NCBI GenBank assembly: GCA_028698335.1
Contig: JAQVDP010000020.1
Location: 1-64,000 of the forward strand
DNA: 64,000 nt
Source: Nevskiales bacterium
GTDB lineage: Bacteria; Pseudomonadota; Gammaproteobacteria; Nevskiales; Nevskiaceae
Direction of reading: 5' to 3'
In this document: positions 35,400-43,241 of the stretch, piece by piece
How the letters are laid out: every line of letters starts with the position of its first letter
Position numbering within the stretch: position 1 is the stretch's first letter
Notes under the pieces: generated by a model
Told to the model about the DNA's origin: nothing
What the model saw: only the letters and a program-made list of their open reading frames with translations
The model's database searches: none
Program-made: the position numbers and the translations under genes

Positions 35400-37586
35400 T
35401 CAGTCGCAGGTGATGCGCCAGCACTGGTGCGCCGGGCGCGGCCGCTGGAAGTCGGCGTCGAGCGTCTGCGCGGTGATGTCCTCGCAGCTCAGGCCGGGCA
35501 TCGCGTCCCGGTCGAGCTTGAAGCCGCGGCGGTTGGTCGAGAAGTAGAGCACGCCGCCGTCGGCGAGCAGCGCGCTGCAGTGGCGGATCAGTTCGGCGTG
35601 GTCGCGTTGAACGTCCAGGGTCGCGTCCATCTTCTTGGAGTTCGAGAACGTCGGTGGATCCAGGAAGATCAGATCGTGGCGCTGCGCGTTCGGCGCTGCG
35701 GCCTGCTGCCGCAGCCACTCCAGGCAGTCGGCACGGATCAGCGCATGCATCGACAGCGATTCGCCCGGCTGCGGCGGGTGCTCGTAGTCCCAGCCGCGAA
35801 AGCCGTTGAGGGCGAGGTTCTGCTTGGTCCAGTCCAGGTAGGTGTTCGACAGATCCACCGATACGGTCTGGCGCGCGCCGCCGACGGCCGCGTGCACGGT
35901 CGCGGCGCCGGTGTAGCAGAACAGGTTGAGGAAGCGCTTGCCCTTCGCTTCGCGCTGGATCCGCAGCCGCATCGGACGGTGATCCAGGAACAGGCCGGTA
36001 TCGAGGTAGTCGTCGAAATTCACCTGCAGCAGGCAGCCGTGCTCGCGGACCTGGTGGAAGCTCCCGGATTCGGCCTGGCGGCGGTACTGGCTGCTGCCCT
36101 TCTGCGACTGCCGCAGCTTGTAGTGGATCTGCGCGGCGGGAATCTCCAGGACCTCCTGCAGCTGCGCCAGCGCGAGGCGCAGGCGCCGTTCAGCCTTGGC
36201 TGGCTCGATGCTTTTCGGTGCCGCGTATTCCTGCACGTGGGCATGGAGATCGGGCGTCGCGTAGAGGTCGATCGCGAACGCATAGTCGGGAAGGTCGGCG
36301 TCGTAGACGCGGTAGTTGTCGACCTCGCTGCGGCGCGCCCACTTGCGCAGGTGGCGCAGGTTCTTGCGCAGACGGTTGGCGAAGTCCTCCCCGCCATCGG
36401 CCTTGCCCGCGGGCTCGTCGGCACGGGGCTGGGCGTGCAGCGCGAAGCACAGCAGCTTGCACGCCAGCGGTCCGTTGTAGAGCGTGTGGATCGCGTCGGC
36501 ACGCAGGCCCAGGCGCGGGCCGAGATCGTCGCGCGACGTGAACACGGCGGCCTGCCAGCCGCCGAAGCGCTTCTTCAGGTGGACGCCGAGCAGTGAGTAG
36601 AGCTTGATCAGCTCCGATTCGCTGCCGAGGCGTTCGCCGTAAGGCGGGTTGGTGACCAGCAGTCCGGGCCCCGGCTGCGGCGGTTCGACGCGCAGGGCGT
36701 CGGCAACGTCGACCCGGATCAGCCGTTCGAGTCCGGCACGGCGGATATTGGCGCGCGCGGCGCTGATCGCGTGCTCGTCCTGATCGCTGCCGCTGATCGA
36801 TCCCTGCCAGTGCGCGAGCCCGTCGCGCCGGCGTTGCTCGGCCTCCGCCCTCAGGTCCTGCCACAGTTCCGGGCGGTGCTGGCGCCAGTGCTCGAAGCCC
36901 CAGCGCGAACGTTGCAGCCCGGGTGCGATGTCGGCCGCGATCAGCGCGCCCTCGATCAGCAGCGTGCCGGATCCGCACATCGGATCGAACAGGGCGCCGC
37001 CGGCCTGCGCCATTTGCGGCCATCCGGCATGGAACAGGATCGCGCAGGCCAGGTTCTCCTTCAGCGGCGCCTCGGCGCCATCGCGGCGGTAGCCGCGCCG
37101 GTGCAGGCTGTCGCCGGCCAGATCCAGGCTCAGCGTGGCGTATTCGCGCTGCAGATGCAGATGGATGCGGATATCGGGGTGGTCGGTGTCGACGTTCGGC
37201 CGCGCCTGTCCGGCCGCGCGGAAGCGGTCGACGATCGCGTCCTTGACGCGCAGCCCGGCGTAGTGGGTATGGCTCAGCGCGGTGGAGCGGCCGGCGACCT
37301 CGACCGCGAAGGTCGAGCCGGCGTCGAACAGCTGCGTCCAGTCGACTTCGAGTGCCCGCGCGTGCAGCGCGTCGGCGTCCCCGATCTCGAAGCGGTCCAG
37401 CGGCAGCAGGACGCGGCTGGCGAGGCGCGACCACAGGCAGATCCGGTAGGCCTGTTCCTGCGTGGCGGTGCAGGCGACGCCGCCGTTGCGGGCTTCGATG
37501 GCCGCGCCGCCGAGGGTGCCGAGTTCGGTCGCGAGCAGCTTTTCGATGCCGCGCGAGCAGGTGACGAAGAGGTTGAGAGAAGACAT
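35400..37586 (-). CDS. rlmL: Bifunctional 23S rRNA methyltransferase RlmKL
   Basis: A 728-residue fusion that makes m2G2445 and m7G2069 in 23S rRNA (E. coli numbering). The N-terminal THUMP domain is followed by the first SAM-dependent domain (DPMCGSGTLLIEGALIA near 190 and NPPYGERLG near 310). The second, RlmK-like domain (RFLNLFCYTGAATVHAAVGG near 545, FLDPPTFSNSKKM near 640) completes it. The length matches the gammaproteobacterial fusion. It is convergent with the TonB-like gene. Confidence 0.95.
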   Translation of the reverse strand: MSSLNLFVTCSRGIEKLLATELGTLGGAAIEARNGGVACTATQEQAYRICLWSRLASRVLLPLDRFEIGDADALHARALEVDWTQLFDAGSTFAVEVAGRSTALSHTHYAGLRVKDAIVDRFRAAGQARPNVDTDHPDIRIHLHLQREYATLSLDLAGDSLHRRGYRRDGAEAPLKENLACAILFHAGWPQMAQAGGALFDPMCGSGTLLIEGALIAADIAPGLQRSRWGFEHWRQHRPELWQDLRAEAEQRRRDGLAHWQGSISGSDQDEHAISAARANIRRAGLERLIRVDVADALRVEPPQPGPGLLVTNPPYGERLGSESELIKLYSLLGVHLKKRFGGWQAAVFTSRDDLGPRLGLRADAIHTLYNGPLACKLLCFALHAQPRADEPAGKADGGEDFANRLRKNLRHLRKWARRSEVDNYRVYDADLPDYAFAIDLYATPDLHAHVQEYAAPKSIEPAKAERRLRLALAQLQEVLEIPAAQIHYKLRQSQKGSSQYRRQAESGSFHQVREHGCLLQVNFDDYLDTGLFLDHRPMRLRIQREAKGKRFLNLFCYTGAATVHAAVGGARQTVSVDLSNTYLDWTKQNLALNGFRGWDYEHPPQPGESLSMHALIRADCLEWLRQQAAAPNAQRHDLIFLDPPTFSNSKKMDATLDVQRDHAELIRHCSALLADGGVLYFSTNRRGFKLDRDAMPGLSCEDITAQTLDADFQRPRPAHQCWRITCD

Positions 37587-37628
37587 GCGCCATTATCTCA
37601 GGCGCGAGGCGTGTTGCCGAGGCCGGCG

Positions 37629-38150
37629 TCAGTCGCCGAGAGCGTCGAGGAAGGCCTGCAGGATCTCGTCGCTGAAGCAGGCGAACTGGACACTGCGCAG
37701 GCTCCGCGCGGACGCGGCATGTGCGCGGACTTCGGCTACGCCGATGCGTGCGGCCTGGGCCGGCGGATAGCCGAAGATGCCGCAGGAGATCGCCGGAAAG
37801 GCGAGCGTCGTCACCGCGTGCGCCTCGGCCAGTTGCAGGCTGTTCCGGTAACAGCGCGCCAGCGTTTCGGCTTCGCCGTGGCCGCCGCCGCGCCAGACCG
37901 GGCCGACGGTATGGATCACGAAGCGCGCCGGCAGGGCATAGCCGCGGGTGACGCGCGCCTCGCCTTCGGGGCAGCCGCCGAGGGTGCGACACTCCGCCAG
38001 CAGCTCGGGGCCTGCGGCACGATGGATCGCGCCGTCGACGCCGCCACCGCCGAGCAGGCTCGTGTTGGCCGCGTTGACGATCGCATCGACGTGCAGACGG
38101 GTGATGTCCGCGATCAACGCGCTGATCTGCATCGGGGCCACAGGAGTCAT
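37629..38150 (-). CDS. Macrodomain protein (O-acetyl-ADP-ribose deacetylase type)
   Basis: A 173-residue single macrodomain of the YmdB/MacroD class that binds ADP-ribose and hydrolyses O-acetyl-ADP-ribose or mono-ADP-ribosyl groups. Signature [20 protein letters not shown] (residues 21-40) and AIHRAAG, then [13 protein letters not shown] for the diphosphate/ribose loop. It lies 42 bp upstream of rlmKL on the same strand, possibly co-transcribed. The alternative ATG at codon 7 ([10 protein letters not shown]) would also give a full domain. Confidence 0.92.
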   Translation of the reverse strand: MTPVAPMQISALIADITRLHVDAIVNAANTSLLGGGGVDGAIHRAAGPELLAECRTLGGCPEGEARVTRGYALPARFVIHTVGPVWRGGGHGEAETLARCYRNSLQLAEAHAVTTLAFPAISCGIFGYPPAQAARIGVAEVRAHAASARSLRSVQFACFSDEILQAFLDALGD

Positions 38151-38181
38151 CCCGGCAGCATGACAGCGGTGCCGGGTCGCT

Positions 38182-38901
38182 TCAATGCGGCAGGCGCGAC
38201 TCGCGGATCAGCTGGCGTTCGAGACGGTTGACGGCTGCCGCCAGACGGTCCTCGTCGCAGGGTTTGAGCGCGTCGAACCGCAGACCGAGGCGGACGCCGT
38301 CGCGAAGCCGGGTTGCCGAACGCACCTCGGCGTGGGTGTCGAGGGCCGTATCCGACAGCGCGATGTGGCAGTGCAGTGCCGCTCCGACCGAGGTCCGCAG
38401 ATCCAGCGGGATCAACGCGCCGGCGCCGTGGTGGGAGACGTCGACCAGCCGGGCACCGGTGTCCGCCTCGGTATGCCCGACCGCGGATGGCGGCAGCGCG
38501 AGGCCGGGCGGCAGCGGCAGGCGATAGGCGGTGCGCCGTTCCAGTACGAAGATCTCCTGCGGCAGCCGGACCGACAGCGCTGCTCCGGCGGGCTGCGGGC
38601 ATTCGCCGGTCAGGTTGCAATCCATGCGCAGGTCGCCGTCGTCGATATGGCCGCGGATCGAGATCCTGTCTCCCGGACGCGGCGTGATATTCGCCCCGGC
38701 AGCGGCGGCGTCGAGGTCGAAGCGGCGGGTGTCGGGATATACGCCGACGATCACCCCGTCATGCCAGCGCGGTCCGGAGTTGAAGCGGACGGCCAGCGGT
38801 GTACGTTGGAGGCGCAGACGATGCAGCATCCGCGCAATGTGTTGCGGCTTGCGGATCAGCAGGCCGCGCAGGTCCTCGTGATCGGCGGGGTCGTCATTCA
38901 C
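38182..38901 (-). CDS. YcgR-like PilZ-domain protein (c-di-GMP flagellar brake type)
   Basis: A 239-residue protein with an N-terminal YcgR-like beta domain (residues 1-115) and a C-terminal PilZ domain. The PilZ domain has both c-di-GMP-binding motifs, RRTAYR near 125 and DVSHHGAG near 160. It probably slows the motor or alters flagellar output when c-di-GMP is high. The start is GTG at 38901, overlapping the flgN stop as GTGA, so it is translated with flgN and belongs to the sigma28-driven flgM-flgN unit. This places the brake under late-gene control. Confidence 0.85.
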   Translation of the reverse strand: MNDDPADHEDLRGLLIRKPQHIARMLHRLRLQRTPLAVRFNSGPRWHDGVIVGVYPDTRRFDLDAAAAGANITPRPGDRISIRGHIDDGDLRMDCNLTGECPQPAGAALSVRLPQEIFVLERRTAYRLPLPPGLALPPSAVGHTEADTGARLVDVSHHGAGALIPLDLRTSVGAALHCHIALSDTALDTHAEVRSATRLRDGVRLGLRFDALKPCDEDRLAAAVNRLERQLIRESRLPH

Positions 38902-39398
38902 GCCAGTCCGAGCGAGCGGGGGCTGAAGCCGTGGCCGGAATAACCGCTGCGACCGTAGGTCTGCCGGTCGCTGCCGGCGCCGACGACGTTGAGTGCGGCG
39001 CGGACTTCGGTCTGGCGCGCATCCAGCAGCGCGGCATTGGCGTCGTTGGCCTCGGCACATTCGGCGGCCAGCTCGAGAACGGTCTGCCAGGCGCGGCTCA
39101 CCTCGGGACCGGTGCCGATGCGCTCGAACAGCGACTCGACGTCCGGGGCTGCCTGGACTTGACCGGTGCCGCGGCGGATCTGCTCAAGACCGTGGCCGAG
39201 TTCCTGGAGGCGCTCGGCCGCAGCGGCCTTGGTTGCCGTCGCGCGGACCAGCGCGTCGACATTCTTGGACAAAAGGGCCTGGTGCTCCTCCGCCAGAGCG
39301 CCGTGGAGGCGCTGCGCACAGCTCAAGTGCTGGTTGACGTTGTCCGCTAATACGGCGGTCAGGTCGGTCGGGGCGGGGCGGAGCGAAGGCTGGTTCAT
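38898..39398 (-). CDS. flgN: Flagellar export chaperone FlgN
   Basis: A 166-residue helical protein of the FlgN family, the export chaperone for the hook-filament junction proteins FlgK and FlgL. Helical heptads (LTAVLADNVNQHLSCAQRL, ALAEEHQALLSKNVDAL, KAAAAERLQELG) match the family; the C-terminal Gly/Ser tail is usual. The ATG overlaps the flgM stop (ATGA). A start 18 bp earlier is possible but lacks the coupling. Confidence 0.88.
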   Translation of the reverse strand: MNQPSLRPAPTDLTAVLADNVNQHLSCAQRLHGALAEEHQALLSKNVDALVRATATKAAAAERLQELGHGLEQIRRGTGQVQAAPDVESLFERIGTGPEVSRAWQTVLELAAECAEANDANAALLDARQTEVRAALNVVGAGSDRQTYGRSGYSGHGFSPRSLGLA

Positions 39399-39706
39399 GA
39401 CTGCGAGAATTCCCATTCCATGCGTGCGAGCTTGGCCGCCACGGTCTGGGCATCGACCTGGTAGCTGCCGTCCTCGATCGACTGGCGGATCTCGGACACA
39501 CGCTGTTCATTGATCTCGGGTGCGTCGGCGACCGCCTGTTCGACCTGCTGCATGCGCAGGGCGTCGTCGGTCAGCTTCAGCGAGTCGGTCCCGCCGGAGG
39601 CGCTGGTCACGGCGCCGCCTGCCGTTGCCGGGTCGGCTTTGGCGGGGGTGACCTGCCGGGTCGGCAGGGTGGCCTGTGGGCCATATGTATCGATCTTGTT
39701 GCTCAT
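39395..39706 (-). CDS. flgM: Anti-sigma28 factor FlgM
   Basis: A 103-residue negative regulator that holds FliA (sigma28) until it is exported through the finished hook. The N-terminus is unstructured and Pro/Thr-rich. The C-terminal sigma-binding helices are seen in EINEQRVSEIRQSIEDGSYQ and VDAQTVAAKLARMEWE. First gene of flgM-flgN-PilZ, driven by the sigma28-type promoter at 39740-39766, giving the usual autoregulatory loop. Confidence 0.93.
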   Translation of the reverse strand: MSNKIDTYGPQATLPTRQVTPAKADPATAGGAVTSASGGTDSLKLTDDALRMQQVEQAVADAPEINEQRVSEIRQSIEDGSYQVDAQTVAAKLARMEWEFSQS

Positions 39707-39739
39707 CTGTCGGACTCCTGACGGCTTGCGCCATGCCCA

Positions 39740-39766
39740 TTATCGGCACAGCGTGGCCAATCTTTA
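39740..39766 (-). promoter_or_regulatory. Sigma28 (FliA) promoter of flgMN
   Basis: On the minus strand it reads TAAAGATT, 11 nt, then GCCGATAA, an almost perfect match to the FliA consensus (TAAAGTTT-N11-GCCGATAA). It ends 33 bp before the flgM ATG. Confidence 0.93.
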
Positions 39767-39819
39767 AGTCCGGAGGTCTTCATCGTGGATCGGCGGCGCT
39801 TCGGTCGGTTGCGCCGGCC

Positions 39820-40497
39820 TCAGAGCCGGACCTCGACCACGCCCGGCGCGGTCACGGTGCCGTTGACGACGCGACGGGAGGTCTGATTCTGTACACGGAC
39901 GGTCTGCCCCTCCGCGCCATCGCCCAGGGCCTTGCCGCCAGCGCGCACCTCCAGCCCGCCGGCGCGGCCGATCAGGGTGACGATCTGTCCGCGGCGGACC
40001 CAGCGCGGGGCCTCGACATCGTTCGGCGTCAGCACGGCGCCGGCGCCGATCGGCCGCCGCAGTTGCTGGCCCTCGATGCTGGCGGGGTCGTCGACATAGC
40101 CGAACGGCAGCTGCGCGACGTCGCGCGTCTGCAGCGTCAACATGTCGGCGCCGACGACGTCGCCGCGCTGTCCGGGACGGGCCAGTACCGCCACCATCCG
40201 CATGTCGCTGATGCGCACCGGCACGTACAGGGTCCACGCCGGCGCCGGACAGCGCACGGTGACCGTCGCGGCGGCGCCGCGCACGGCGGCCGGGTCGGTC
40301 TGCAACGGCTGGCTGCAGGCGGCGAGGCGCAGACGCGGATCGATGGTGTTGGCGGTGGCGGTCGCGCTCGGCGGCAACTGCGCCAGCACCGCCGTTTCGG
40401 CGGCCCGTGCGATGTTCTGCAGCGGTTCGGTGCCGGCGGCCGCGGCCGCAAGCGGCAGACAGAGGCAGGCGCCGAGTGACGCGAATACGGATTTCAT
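39820..40497 (-). CDS. flgA: Flagella basal body P-ring chaperone FlgA
   Basis: A 225-residue periplasmic chaperone for P-ring (FlgI) assembly. It has a signal peptide (MKSVFASLGACLCLPLAAAA), then the SAF domain, with DPRLRLAACSQPL near residue 53 and WVRRGQIVTLIGRAGGLEVR near 165, and a conserved C-terminal TVRVQNQTSRRVVNGTV. The start at 40497 is preferred over 40518: the sigma54 site at 40531-40546 would initiate near 40520, leaving no leader for the longer form. It is transcribed away from cheV. Confidence 0.93.
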   Translation of the reverse strand: MKSVFASLGACLCLPLAAAAAGTEPLQNIARAAETAVLAQLPPSATATANTIDPRLRLAACSQPLQTDPAAVRGAAATVTVRCPAPAWTLYVPVRISDMRMVAVLARPGQRGDVVGADMLTLQTRDVAQLPFGYVDDPASIEGQQLRRPIGAGAVLTPNDVEAPRWVRRGQIVTLIGRAGGLEVRAGGKALGDGAEGQTVRVQNQTSRRVVNGTVTAPGVVEVRL

Positions 40498-40530
40498 GGG
40501 CGATGTCCGGTTCAACATGGCGGGGTCGAG

Positions 40531-40546
40531 GCAAGGCGTGTGCCAG
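40531..40546 (-). promoter_or_regulatory. Sigma54 promoter of flgA
   Basis: The minus strand reads CTGGCACACGCCTTGC, that is GG-N10-GC with TGGCAC and TTGC, an excellent -24/-12 element. The expected start is about 12 nt further, near 40520. Confidence 0.85.
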
Positions 40547-40600
40547 CGCCGATGCCGGGTGTGCCGCCGATGCCGGGTGTGCCGCCGGTGCCGGCTGGCC
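40547..40600. repeat. 18-bp tandem repeat between divergent flgA and cheV promoters
   Basis: Two perfect copies of CGCCGATGCCGGGTGTGC (40547-40564, 40565-40582) and a degenerate third (40583-40600). It lies exactly between the two divergent sigma54 sites, so copy number would set the distance between their upstream regions. Confidence 0.85.
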
Positions 40601-40611
40601 CGCCGCTTGCA
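40596..40611 (+). promoter_or_regulatory. Sigma54 promoter of cheV (with possible sigma28 site downstream)
   Basis: TGGCCCGCCGCTTGCA is GG-N10-GC with the -24 TGGC and -12 TTGCA. A weaker sigma28-like site (TCAAGCCC-N11-GCCGCTAT, 40645-40671) lies closer to the gene. Confidence 0.8.
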
Positions 40612-40679
40612 GGAAGGCGCGTGAACCGTCCGTCGGCGCCGATCTCAAGCCCGCGGCGGACAGGCCGCTATAGACGCGG

Positions 40680-41642
40680 ATGAACACATCACGAAAACCG
40701 ACTGCCATGGCCTCCGGACTCCTCGAAAGCATCGACCGCAGTACCCAGCTTGCCGGCCACAATCGACTGGCGCTGCTGCTGTTTCATCTGGGCCGGCGTC
40801 AAATCTTTGGCATCAACGTGTTCAAGGTCCAGGAAGTGATCAAGCGCCCGGTCCTTTCCGGCATGCCCGGCGCCCACCCGCACATCGCCGGTGTCGCCGA
40901 GATTCGCGGGCGGGTGATCCCGGTCATCGATCTGCGGCGCGCGATCGGGATCGAGGGGGGCGACGCCAGTGGCGGCGCCCATGTGATCGTCGCCGAGTTC
41001 AACCGCTCGATCCAGGGTTTCCTGGTCAGCAGCGTCGACCGCATCGTGCACGTCGACGTGGCCCAGTTGCAGCCGCCGCCCACCGGCAGCGGCGAAGGCT
41101 ATCTGACCGCGATCACGCGGTATCAGGACCAGCTGGTGGAGATCATCGACGTCGAGAAGGTGCTGTCCGAGGTGGTCGGGACCTCGCCGGATCTTTCGGA
41201 AGGGCTGCGCCAGAGCGCCAGCGCGCTGGAGACCGGCGGTCTCAAGGTTCTGGTGGTCGACGACTCGCGCGTCGCGCGCAACCAGATCGAACGCGTGCTG
41301 CAGCAGATCGGGATCGAGTCGATCCTGGTGGCGGACGGTCGCGAAGCGCTGCGCCAGTTGCAGAACATGGCCGAGCAGGGGCCGCTAGACGATCGCCTGC
41401 TGATGGTGATCTCCGACGTCGAGATGCCGAACATGGACGGCTACACGCTGACGACGGAAATCCGCCGCGATCCGCGTTTGAAGGGTCTGTACGTGATGCT
41501 GCATACCTCGCTGTCCGGCATCTTCAACAATGCGATGGTCGAGAAGGTCGGTGCCGACCGCTTCATCGCCAAGTTCAGCTCCGACGAGCTGGCAGAAGGC
41601 GTGGTGGAACGTCTCGAGGCGATCCAGGCGGCTGCCGCCTGA
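40680..41642 (+). CDS. cheV: Chemotaxis coupling protein CheV
   Basis: A CheW domain fused to a receiver: it couples chemoreceptors to CheA and adapts the signal by phosphorylation. CheW domain residues are about 25-165 (LLFHLGRRQIFGINVFKVQE, IPVIDLRRAIG). The receiver is about 190-315 with VLVVDDSR, phospho-Asp in MVISDVEMPNMDG, HTS and AKF. The family N-terminus normally begins at a sequence like MASGLLESIDRSTQLAGHNR, so the ATG at 40707 (311 residues) may be the true start; 40680 gives 320. It sits between flgA and flgB, the typical polar-flagellum position, with its own sigma54 promoter. Confidence 0.93.
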   Translation: MNTSRKPTAMASGLLESIDRSTQLAGHNRLALLLFHLGRRQIFGINVFKVQEVIKRPVLSGMPGAHPHIAGVAEIRGRVIPVIDLRRAIGIEGGDASGGAHVIVAEFNRSIQGFLVSSVDRIVHVDVAQLQPPPTGSGEGYLTAITRYQDQLVEIIDVEKVLSEVVGTSPDLSEGLRQSASALETGGLKVLVVDDSRVARNQIERVLQQIGIESILVADGREALRQLQNMAEQGPLDDRLLMVISDVEMPNMDGYTLTTEIRRDPRLKGLYVMLHTSLSGIFNNAMVEKVGADRFIAKFSSDELAEGVVERLEAIQAAAA

Positions 41643-41691
41643 GCGGCGACACGCGCGGATTCCGGCCTGACTGAAATCCGTCACCGGCCTC

Positions 41692-41707
41692 TGGCACAGG
41701 ACTTGCC
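41692..41707 (+). promoter_or_regulatory. Sigma54 promoter of the flgBCDEF operon
   Basis: TGGCACAGGACTTGCC, GG-N10-GC with canonical TGGCAC and TTGC, 37 bp before the flgB ATG. The preceding box CGTCACCGGCCTCTGG recurs before flgG. Confidence 0.92.
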
Positions 41708-41743
41708 CTGACCCCTGCACATGGTTTGTTGCAGGTGGCTCAG

Positions 41744-42136
41744 ATGGCCAACAGCGATCCGGTATTCGGAATACATCCCGCGGCGATGCAGGTGCAGCGC
41801 CAGCGCATGGAGCTGATCGCGTCCAATATCGCCAACGCCGATACCCCCGGGTATCAGGCCAAGGACGTCGACTTCCGCGCGGTGCTCGCCGCGGCGCAGG
41901 ACGCGCCCGGCGATCTGGCGCGCACCCAGGACCAGCATCTCGGCATCGACGGCGCGGCCAACGGCGACTTCGCCAGCGTCTGGCGCGTGCCGGTGCAGCC
42001 GTCGGTGGACGGCAACACCGTCGACGTGCAGATCGAGCAGGCGCAGTTCGCCGACGCCGCCCTGCGTTACCAGGCCAGCCTGAATTTCATGGACGGGCGC
42101 ATCAAGAGCCTGATCACGGCGCTGACCGGCCAGTAA
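41744..42136 (+). CDS. flgB: Flagellar basal-body rod protein FlgB
   Basis: A 130-residue proximal rod subunit in the periplasm. It contains the rod/hook N-terminal motif ELIASNIANADTPGYQAKDV and the C-terminal helix FADAALRYQASLNFMDGRIK. The ATG at 41744 follows AGGTGG with 7-nt spacing and the sigma54 site; an in-frame TTG at 41726 is less likely. First gene of flgBCDEF. Confidence 0.95.
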   Translation: MANSDPVFGIHPAAMQVQRQRMELIASNIANADTPGYQAKDVDFRAVLAAAQDAPGDLARTQDQHLGIDGAANGDFASVWRVPVQPSVDGNTVDVQIEQAQFADAALRYQASLNFMDGRIKSLITALTGQ

Positions 42137-42150
42137 GGAGGAACCACGCC

Positions 42151-42558
42151 ATGTCTTCTTTCAAGGTCTTCGACATTGCCGGCTCCGCGCTGTCGGCGCA
42201 GTCGGTGCGGCTCAATACCGTTGCCAGCAATCTGGCCAACGCCGACGCCGTTTCCGGAGATCCGGACGCCGTCTACAAGGCGCGCATGCCGGTGTTCAAG
42301 GCACTCACCGAGCCGGGTGCGCCCGACGCCGCCGGCGTCCAGGTGCTCGGTGTCGTCGAATCGCAGGCCGCCGCCGAGAAGCGCTACGAGCCCGGTCATC
42401 CGATGGCCGACGCCGACGGCTATGTCTACGCCCCCAACGTCAACGTCGTCGAGGAGATGGTCAACATGATCTCGGCGTCGCGTTCCTATCAGTCCAGCGT
42501 CGAGGTGATGAACACCGCCAAGGATCTGGCGCTGCGCACCCTCAACCTCGGCAAGTAA
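42151..42558 (+). CDS. flgC: Flagellar basal-body rod protein FlgC
   Basis: A 135-residue proximal rod subunit. It has the N-terminal SALSAQSVRLNTVASNLANA motif and the C-terminal YVYAPNVNVVEEMVNMISAS and SVEVMNTAKDLALRTL helices. AAGGAGG precedes the ATG, 14 bp after the flgB stop. Confidence 0.96.
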   Translation: MSSFKVFDIAGSALSAQSVRLNTVASNLANADAVSGDPDAVYKARMPVFKALTEPGAPDAAGVQVLGVVESQAAAEKRYEPGHPMADADGYVYAPNVNVVEEMVNMISASRSYQSSVEVMNTAKDLALRTLNLGK

Positions 42559-42572
42559 ACCGGCGGATCCCG

Positions 42573-43229
42573 ATGAACACGATCGACAGTACCTACAACG
42601 ACCTGGGTCTCGCGCTGCAGCGCAACGGCGCCAAGGATCAGTCGCTCGGACAGGACGACTTCCTGATGCTGATGACGGCGCAGCTGCAGAACCAGGATCC
42701 GATGAAACCGATGGAGAACGGCGAGTTCCTGAGCCAGATCGCGCAGTTCAGCACCGTCTCCGGCATCCAGGACATGCAGGCCTCGATCGCCGATCTGGCC
42801 GCGTCGCTGACCTCCGACCAGACCCTGCAGGCGGCGACCCTGGTCGGTCGCAACGTGCTGGTGCCGAGCGAAGAGGGTTATCTCCCCGCCGACGAATCGA
42901 TGCAGGCGGCCGCCTATCTCCCCTACAGCGGCGAGCTGAGCGTCGACGTCGTCGACGCCAGCGGCCAGCTGGTGCGCAATCTCGATCTGGGCACCCAGTC
43001 CGCCGGGATCGCGCGCTTCTCCTGGGACGGGCTCGACAATGCCGGCAATCGCCTGCCGGAGGGCAGCTACAGCTTGCGTGCCCGCGTCACCCAGGGCAGC
43101 AGCCAGGAATCCATTCCCACCCTTGCCGTCGGCCAGGTGCAGAGCGTCGCGCTCGGCAGCACCGGGCTGACGCTCGATCTTCGCGGTCTCGCCCCGACGG
43201 CGCTGGCCGACGTGCAGCAAATTCTCTAA
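42573..43229 (+). CDS. flgD: Flagellar hook assembly protein FlgD
   Basis: A 218-residue hook cap/scaffold, removed when the hook is complete. The N-terminal export/assembly segment DFLMLMTAQLQNQDPMKPME (residues 27-46) is followed by NGEFLSQIAQFSTVSGIQ, then an FlgD Ig-like/tudor region with YSGELSVDVVDASGQLVRNL and FSWDGLDNAGNRLPEGSYSL. It is 14 bp after flgC and 12 bp before flgE. Confidence 0.95.
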   Translation: MNTIDSTYNDLGLALQRNGAKDQSLGQDDFLMLMTAQLQNQDPMKPMENGEFLSQIAQFSTVSGIQDMQASIADLAASLTSDQTLQAATLVGRNVLVPSEEGYLPADESMQAAAYLPYSGELSVDVVDASGQLVRNLDLGTQSAGIARFSWDGLDNAGNRLPEGSYSLRARVTQGSSQESIPTLAVGQVQSVALGSTGLTLDLRGLAPTALADVQQIL

Positions 43230-43241
43230 AGGAGGCCAGCC

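Noticed and set aside
40645-40671. Sigma28 promoter for cheV (TCAAGCCC-N11-GCCGCTAT)
   Set aside because: Both hexamer parts deviate from the FliA consensus more than the flgM, fliC and fliS sites, and a much better sigma54 site lies just upstream; kept only as a possibility in the cheV promoter entry.
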